Translations under genes and position numbers: made by a program
Shown here: positions 59,865 through 64,000 of the stretch, in pieces
Position numbering within the stretch: position 1 is the first letter of the stretch
How the letters are laid out: each line of letters begins with the position of its first letter
Assembly (NCBI RefSeq): GCF_025460805.1
Contig: NZ_JAMXFJ010000016.1
Location: 62,001-126,000, forward strand
From: Microvirga sesbaniae
GTDB taxonomy: Bacteria; Pseudomonadota; Alphaproteobacteria; Rhizobiales; Beijerinckiaceae
DNA: 64,000 nt
Direction: 5' to 3'
The notes under the pieces: model-generated
Seen by the model: only the letters and a program-made list of their open reading frames with translations
Database searches by the model: none
What the model was told of the DNA's origin: nothing

Positions 59865-60163
59865 TGAGTCAATTCGACGTCTATGCCGGCGTCGGACGAT
59901 CGGGCCGGCTCGTCGTCGATCTGCAATCCGGCATCCTGGAGCCGATCGCGACCCGCATCGTGGCTTCGCTCTTTCTGCGGAGCGAAGCACCGGCCCTCAC
60001 CGAACCGACCCCGTCGGCCCGCCTCGGCGGACGGGAATTCATCGTGATGATCCCGCTCCTGGCATCCGTTCCGGTTCGCGAGCTGCAGCGCCCGGCGGGT
60101 TCGCTCGTGTCCGATCAGGACGCGATCAAGCGGGCGCTCGACGTTCTGTCCCTGGGCTTCTGA
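59864..60163 (+). CDS. ccdB: CcdB-type gyrase-inhibiting toxin
   Basis: 99 residues; CcdB fold from SQFDVYAGVGRSGRLVVDLQ to DQDAIKRALDVLSLGF. The C-terminal helix ending in Gly-Phe is close to the Gly-Ile that contacts GyrA in the F-plasmid toxin, so toxicity is plausible. Chromosomal copy, intact with its antitoxin. ATGA overlap shows translational coupling. Confidence 0.9.
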   Translation: MSQFDVYAGVGRSGRLVVDLQSGILEPIATRIVASLFLRSEAPALTEPTPSARLGGREFIVMIPLLASVPVRELQRPAGSLVSDQDAIKRALDVLSLGF

Positions 60164-60203
60164 CGGAGCTGCGAACGCGGAGCGGAAAAAATTTCGGGGC
60201 CCA

Positions 60204-60230
60204 TGTCACATCGGGCATGATCGTCTCGTC
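60204..60230 (+). promoter_or_regulatory. ECF41-type sigma promoter
   Basis: TGTCACA (60204-60210), then exactly 16 bp, then CGTC (60227-60230). This is the published consensus of ECF41 promoters (TGTCACA-N16-CGTC). It lies about 40 bp ahead of the AhpD-like gene, which is followed by an ECF41 sigma gene. Confidence 0.85.
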
Positions 60231-60269
60231 TTATCCTCGTCAGCAACCCGACAGATGAAGGACCAGATG

Positions 60270-60731
60270 ATGAAAGCCCGGTTGATCCCCTATGACGTCG
60301 CTCCCGGCGCCCTGAAGCCGATGATCGAGCTGGAAAAGACTCTCAAGAACAGCGGGCTGGAGCACAGCCTGATCGAGCTGGTGAAGACCCGCGCCTCGCA
60401 GATCAACGGCTGCGCCTATTGCATCCACATGCACACCAAGGACGCCCGCGCGGCCGGCGAGACCGAGGAGCGGCTCTATCTCCTCAGCGCCTGGCGCGAA
60501 TCGCCCCTCTACAGCGACCGCGAGCGCGCCGCGCTGGCCTGGACCGAGGCCCTGACGCTGGTGGCCGAGACCCATGCGCCCGACGCGGATTACGAGGAGC
60601 TGAGCCGGCACTTCACCCCGGCCGAGCAGGTCAACCTGACCCTGCTGATCGGCGCCATCAACGCCTGGAACCGGCTCGCCATCGGGTTCCGGTCCGTGCA
60701 TCCGGTCGAGGCGGGCCGTGCGGCCGCCTGA
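60270..60731 (+). CDS. Carboxymuconolactone decarboxylase / AhpD-like peroxidase-reductant protein
   Basis: 153 residues. The AhpD-like CMD domain has redox motif C48-AY-C51-IHM-H55 followed by TKDARAAGE. It likely acts as a thiol-dependent alkylhydroperoxidase. Of three close ATGs, that at 60270 is chosen because AAGGA lies seven bases upstream; 60255 and 60267 are alternatives. The stop overlaps the start of the ECF41 sigma gene by 14 bp. CMD genes are the classic partners and targets of ECF41. Confidence 0.9.
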   Translation: MKARLIPYDVAPGALKPMIELEKTLKNSGLEHSLIELVKTRASQINGCAYCIHMHTKDARAAGETEERLYLLSAWRESPLYSDRERAALAWTEALTLVAETHAPDADYEELSRHFTPAEQVNLTLLIGAINAWNRLAIGFRSVHPVEAGRAAA

Positions 60732-61596
60732 GGGTGACGCGGCGGACCAGTTCCAGCCCCTCCGGCCGGGGCTGGTCCGTCTCGCCTACCGGATGCTCGG
60801 CTCCATCGCGGAGGCCGAGGACGTGGTGCAGGAGGCCTATCTCCGCTGGCACCAGACGGACCGCGCGGCCGTGCGCGATCCCGGGGCCTTCCTGTCGAAG
60901 ACGGTGACGCGCCTGTGCCTCGACATCCTCAAGTCGGCCCGGGTGAAGCGCGAGACCTATATCGGGCCCTGGCTGCCCGAGCCGGTTCTGGACCAGGACC
61001 ATGAGGACGCCATGAGCGAGGACCTGTCGCTCACCCTCATGATGGCCCTGGAGCGGCTCTCGCCCCTGGAGCGCGCGGCCTTCCTCCTGCACGACGTGTT
61101 CGGGCTCGGCTTCGACGAGGTCGCCGCCACCCTCGACCGGGATCCCGCCGCCTGCCGCCAGCTCGCCGCCCGCGCCAGGAAGAACGTGCGGGCCGAGAAG
61201 CCGCGCTACGCCATCGACCGGGAGGAGGGCGAGCGCATGACAGACGCGTTCTTCGCCGCCTCCCGCAGCGGCGACGTGACGGCCCTGCGCAACCTCCTGG
61301 CCGAGAACGTGGTGGCCTACACGGATGGCGGCGGCATCCGCAACGCGGCCCTCAACCCGCTCTTCGGCCTGCGCCGGGTGGCGGGGCTGTTCCTGGGCAT
61401 CGCCCGCAAGACCGGGGGCGAATGGCCGCCGATCCTCTACAAGGGGCTGATCAACGGATTGCCCGGCATCGTCACCCTCGAGCCGGACGGCCTGGTGCAG
61501 ACCACGAGCCTCGACATCGCGGACGGCCGCATCGTCGGGGTCTACATCGTGCGGAACCCCGAAAAGCTAGGGCACCTGTCCGGTCTGACGAGCTGA
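60718..61596 (+). CDS. ECF41-family sigma factor with SnoaL-like C-terminal domain
   Basis: 292 residues, much longer than a plain ECF sigma. Sigma2 (LVRLAYRMLGSIAEAEDVVQEAYLRW) and sigma4 (LSPLERAAFLLHDVFGLGFDEVAATL) are followed by a ~100-residue SnoaL-like domain. The three ECF41 signatures are present: WLPEP in the linker, DGGG in YTDGGGI, and NPEKL near the C-terminus. In ECF41 the C-terminal domain itself regulates activity, so no anti-sigma factor is needed, and none is seen. GTG start inside the end of the AhpD-like gene; a consensus promoter precedes the pair. Confidence 0.93.
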   Translation: MRPPEGDAADQFQPLRPGLVRLAYRMLGSIAEAEDVVQEAYLRWHQTDRAAVRDPGAFLSKTVTRLCLDILKSARVKRETYIGPWLPEPVLDQDHEDAMSEDLSLTLMMALERLSPLERAAFLLHDVFGLGFDEVAATLDRDPAACRQLAARARKNVRAEKPRYAIDREEGERMTDAFFAASRSGDVTALRNLLAENVVAYTDGGGIRNAALNPLFGLRRVAGLFLGIARKTGGEWPPILYKGLINGLPGIVTLEPDGLVQTTSLDIADGRIVGVYIVRNPEKLGHLSGLTS

Positions 61597-61677
61597 CCGG
61601 CGAGGGGAGCCGGCCCGCGAAAGCCCGGTTGTTCGCCGGCCTGCCTGCCGCTACCTTGCCCGAAAAGGGGAAGGCTC

Positions 61678-62997
61678 ATGGCTGGGGCTGGCGAGACGGC
61701 GCGACTGGAGATGTTCCGGGATCTGTTGGGCGACGCGCACCGCGCGCTCGAGCTCCCGTTCGGGTTCGAGTTGTGGGACGGCTCCACGATCCCGGCGGAC
61801 CTGCCGTCCTACGCCATGCGGCTCGTCATCCGGCGCGAGAGCGTCGTGGCGGCCCTGCTGCGCCGGCCGAATCTCGACACGGCGCTCAACGCCTACGTGG
61901 CCGGGCTGCTCGACCTCAGGAACGGCACGATCTTCGACCTCGCCGCCCAGCGCCCGCAGAAGGTGGGCCGGCGCCTGAAGGCGGTGAACAAGCTGAAGGC
62001 CCTGAAGGTCGCCTATCACTTCCTGCGCGCGCCCGCCGACATGCCGCGCCCCCTGGTCCGCCCGGCCGAGGACACCGGCGCGCGCGACGGCAAGCCCTCC
62101 ACCAACAAGGCCAACATCGCCTATCACTACGACGTGTCGAACAGCTTCTACCGGCTCTTCCTCGATCCGGAGATGGTCTATACCTGCGCGTACTTTCAGC
62201 CGGACTGGCACGACGATCTCGCCCGCGCGCAGCGGGACAAGCTGGACATGATCTGCCGCAAGCTCAGGCTCAGACCCGGCGAGCGCCTGCTCGACATCGG
62301 CTGCGGCTGGGGCGCCCTCATCTGCCACGCGGCGCAGCATTACGGCGTGAAGGCCACCGGCGTGACGCTCGCCGAGGAGCAGGCGGCGCTGGCCCGGGAG
62401 AAGATCGCCCGGCTCGGCCTGCAGGACCGGGTCGAGGTCGTGCTCAAGGACTTCACCCAGATGGAGGGCGAGTTCGACAAGATCTCGTCCATCGGCATGT
62501 TCGAGCATGTGGGCATCGCCAACCACCCGGTCTATTTCCAGACCGTCCACCGGCTGCTGCGGCCGCGCGGGCTCTATCTCCATCATACCATCGCCCGGCG
62601 GGCGAAGCGCTCCGACAAGGCGTTCGGCCGCCTGCGGCCCGAGGCCAAGGCCGTCATGCGCTACATCTTTCCCGGCGCGGAGCTCGACCATCTCGGCATG
62701 TCGGTGGCGAATCTCGAGCGCTTCGGCTTCGAGGTGCACGACGTGGAGGCCTGGCGCGAGCATTACCAGCGCACCACGCGCCTGTGGTGGGAGAACCTGA
62801 ACGCGCGCCGCGACGAGGCCGAGGCCGAGGTCGGGGCCGAGAAGACCCGCGCCTGGCTGCTCTACCTGGCGGGCGTGTCCCTGGGCTTCGAGCGCGGCGT
62901 CATCGGGGTGAACCAGACGCTGGCCTCCAAGCGCACCCGGGGACCGTCGGGCCTGCCGTCGAGCCGGGCGGATCTGTACGCCGGATGGAGCGGGTGA
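61678..62997 (+). CDS. cfa: Cyclopropane-fatty-acyl-phospholipid synthase family protein
   Basis: 439 residues. N-terminal lipid-binding region (RVLIRRESVVAALLRRPNLD-like at residues 48-67), then NIAYHYDVSNSFYRLFLDPEMVYTCAYF, SAM loop LLDIGCGWGALICHAAQHYG, and MFEHVGIANHPVYFQTVHRLL. It adds a methylene bridge to unsaturated acyl chains of membrane phospholipids. Length is above that of E. coli Cfa (382) because of an N-terminal extension usual in alphaproteobacteria. Start at MAGAGETARL. 81 bp after the ECF41 gene, so it might be co-transcribed. Confidence 0.9.
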   Translation: MAGAGETARLEMFRDLLGDAHRALELPFGFELWDGSTIPADLPSYAMRLVIRRESVVAALLRRPNLDTALNAYVAGLLDLRNGTIFDLAAQRPQKVGRRLKAVNKLKALKVAYHFLRAPADMPRPLVRPAEDTGARDGKPSTNKANIAYHYDVSNSFYRLFLDPEMVYTCAYFQPDWHDDLARAQRDKLDMICRKLRLRPGERLLDIGCGWGALICHAAQHYGVKATGVTLAEEQAALAREKIARLGLQDRVEVVLKDFTQMEGEFDKISSIGMFEHVGIANHPVYFQTVHRLLRPRGLYLHHTIARRAKRSDKAFGRLRPEAKAVMRYIFPGAELDHLGMSVANLERFGFEVHDVEAWREHYQRTTRLWWENLNARRDEAEAEVGAEKTRAWLLYLAGVSLGFERGVIGVNQTLASKRTRGPSGLPSSRADLYAGWSG

Positions 62998-63003
62998 GCT
63001 TCC

Positions 63004-63079
63004 CTGTCCCGGCCATCCCGATGCGGACAAGCGCCGCGCTTCGCCGATCGGGATCACCGGCACGAGGCCGGTGATGACA
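63004..63079. repeat. Family A palindromic repeat, 5' truncated
   Basis: CTGTCCCGGCCATCCCGATG to ACCGGCACGAGGCCGGTGATGAC, between the convergent cfa and L,D-transpeptidase genes. Confidence 0.75.
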
Positions 63080-63084
63080 CGCGG

Positions 63085-63591
63085 CTACGGGGTCACCACC
63101 ACCCGCGTGCCGACGCTCACCTGGTCGTAGAGATCGACGATGTCCTCGTTGAGCATGCGGATGCACCCGTAGGACGCGTAGGTGCCGATGGAGCCCGGGC
63201 GGTTGGTGCCGTGGATGGCGTATTCGTCGAGGTCGAGAGTGAGGGCCCTGGCTCCCATGGGATTGTTGGGCGCCCCGCCGGGGATCACGTCGGGCAGGCG
63301 GGGATTGTCGCGCTTGACCTCGTCCGGGGGCGACCAGGCGGGGCGGACGTATTTGCCGTCGATCCTGGCCTCGCCGAACCATTGCTTGCCGGGCCGGCCC
63401 ACGGCCACCCGGTAGCGCAGGGCCGTGCCGTCGCCGCGCACGTAGTAGAGCTTCCGCTCGGCCGTTTTGATCACGACGGTCCCGGGCGAGACGCGGCCCT
63501 CGAAGGGCACGACCTCGCGGGCCCGCAGATCGGATGCTCCGATGACCGCGCCGGCCATCACGGCGAGGGCCACCGCTGCGCGCGCACCCAT
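63085..63591 (-). CDS. L,D-transpeptidase (YkuD domain)
   Basis: 168 residues with a signal peptide (AAVALAVMAGAVIGASDLRA). The YkuD domain carries catalytic His127 and Cys143 in HGTNRPGSIGTYASYGCIRM. It forms 3-3 peptidoglycan cross-links or attaches lipoproteins in the periplasm. It is a minimal version without a LysM domain. VIPGGAPNNPMGARAL is the typical block before the active site. Confidence 0.93.
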   Translation of the reverse strand: MGARAAVALAVMAGAVIGASDLRAREVVPFEGRVSPGTVVIKTAERKLYYVRGDGTALRYRVAVGRPGKQWFGEARIDGKYVRPAWSPPDEVKRDNPRLPDVIPGGAPNNPMGARALTLDLDEYAIHGTNRPGSIGTYASYGCIRMLNEDIVDLYDQVSVGTRVVVTP

Positions 63592-63675
63592 GACTGAACT
63601 CCTCCTGCAACGCTTGCCTGAAGAAGAGACGCAGGAGGAATGCTCAAGGTTCCAGCGGCGATGCGCCTATGCGGT

Positions 63676-63939
63676 TCAGATCACCGGGTCCCAGGCCAGC
63701 ATGCGCTCGCGCGCCTCGTGCGGTCCCGGAAGCGCATGGCGGTTCATCATCCGGGCGTGCAGCCTCTTCACGATGCGGCTCGCCGTGGTGAGGAACAGGA
63801 ACGGCAGAAAGGCGTGGACGAGCGCCGCGAGGCCCGCCGCGAGCAGGGGGCCGGCGAAGCTGAGCGCGACGTGCATGTGCTCGAAATAGCTCTCGCCGAC
63901 GGAATCCGGGTGATCGGTGAACAGGCGCTTCAAGGACAT
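63676..63939 (-). CDS. DUF6356 membrane protein
   Basis: 87 residues: SLKRLFTDHPDSVGESYFEHM, then one or two hydrophobic helices (VALSFAGPLLAAGLAALVHAFLPFLFL) and a basic tail (IVKRLHARMMNRHA). The DHPxSVGE(S/T)YFEH opening is the family hallmark. Function unknown. GGAG about nine bases upstream supports MSLKRLF over the longer frame. Confidence 0.8.
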   Translation of the reverse strand: MSLKRLFTDHPDSVGESYFEHMHVALSFAGPLLAAGLAALVHAFLPFLFLTTASRIVKRLHARMMNRHALPGPHEARERMLAWDPVI

Positions 63940-64000
63940 CGCATGGGCTCCGGAAGAACGAGCCCGAAGCCTATGCCCGGAGCGGAGTGAGCTCAACCGC

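Overview
This is a GC-rich chromosomal segment from an alphaproteobacterium of the order Hyphomicrobiales (Rhizobiales). It most resembles Microvirga/Methylobacterium-type genomes. The evidence is a complete acpXL-fabZ-fabF2-fabF1-(fabG)-adh-lpxXL cluster for the very-long-chain fatty acid of lipid A, a 180-kDa NAD-glutamate dehydrogenase, alphaproteobacterial families (DUF2794, DUF1674, DUF6356, IalB), and dense dispersed palindromic repeats of the kind seen in this group. I recognised no phage, plasmid, rRNA, CRISPR or transposase gene. The genus assignment is inference.

Layout. 1-532: N-terminal part of a secreted beta-solenoid protein running off the left edge. 646-3989: carbonic anhydrase, a DUF429/threonine-dehydratase fusion and a divergent CitE-like lyase. 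4234-6669: minus-strand operon ybaK-like deacylase, CnoX-like thioredoxin, Lon-N domain protein, UPF0434 protein. 6977-7109: tRNA-Gly(GCC) with its terminator. 7208-12346: a transketolase-family 2-oxoacid dehydrogenase E1, a LysE exporter and an MsbA-like ABC exporter. 13419-19898: the lipid A VLCFA cluster. 19984-31840: housekeeping and small-family genes (DUF1223, the LemA/TPM operon, rlmN, ialB, DUF1232, SDR, GFA/PhhB, YeiH, histidine phosphatase, ThpR). 32030-38236: aldo/keto reductase and arylesterase tesA opposite ybbA/ybbP, then a Bax-inhibitor-1 family gene with a structured leader. 38653-44475: transporters, GNAT, SDR, DUF2794, a likely small RNA, and a divergent reductase/HxlR pair. 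44593-49416: gdhB. 49639-59513: UMF1-type MFS, YbjQ, purH, methyltransferase, cupin, heparinase II/III, rsmB, htpX, DUF1674. 59619-63939: ccdAB, an AhpD-like/ECF41 sigma pair with a recognisable ECF41 promoter, cyclopropane synthase, L,D-transpeptidase and DUF6356.

How parts work together. The acpXL cluster makes a very long hydroxy-acyl chain on a dedicated carrier and transfers it to lipid A. One of its two ketosynthases has lost catalytic residues and looks like a chain-length-factor-type partner. The ECF41 gene directly follows its probable target gene and the shared promoter fits the published ECF41 consensus. MsbA-like, LpxXL, CFA synthase, L,D-transpeptidase and HtpX together give the window an envelope-maintenance flavour, but they are separate transcription units.

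Repeats. Twelve loci carry a ~90-bp double-palindrome element (family A). Eight carry a two-hairpin element (family B) and one carries a related-size element (family C). Families B and C are often bounded by CTAG, CTAA or TTAG on both sides, and four copies sit exactly on the TAG stop codon of the adjacent gene. This stop-codon-targeted MITE pattern, a terminator-backed small RNA candidate near 42.5-42.7 kb, the degenerate FabF2 and the ECF41 module are the most interesting items.
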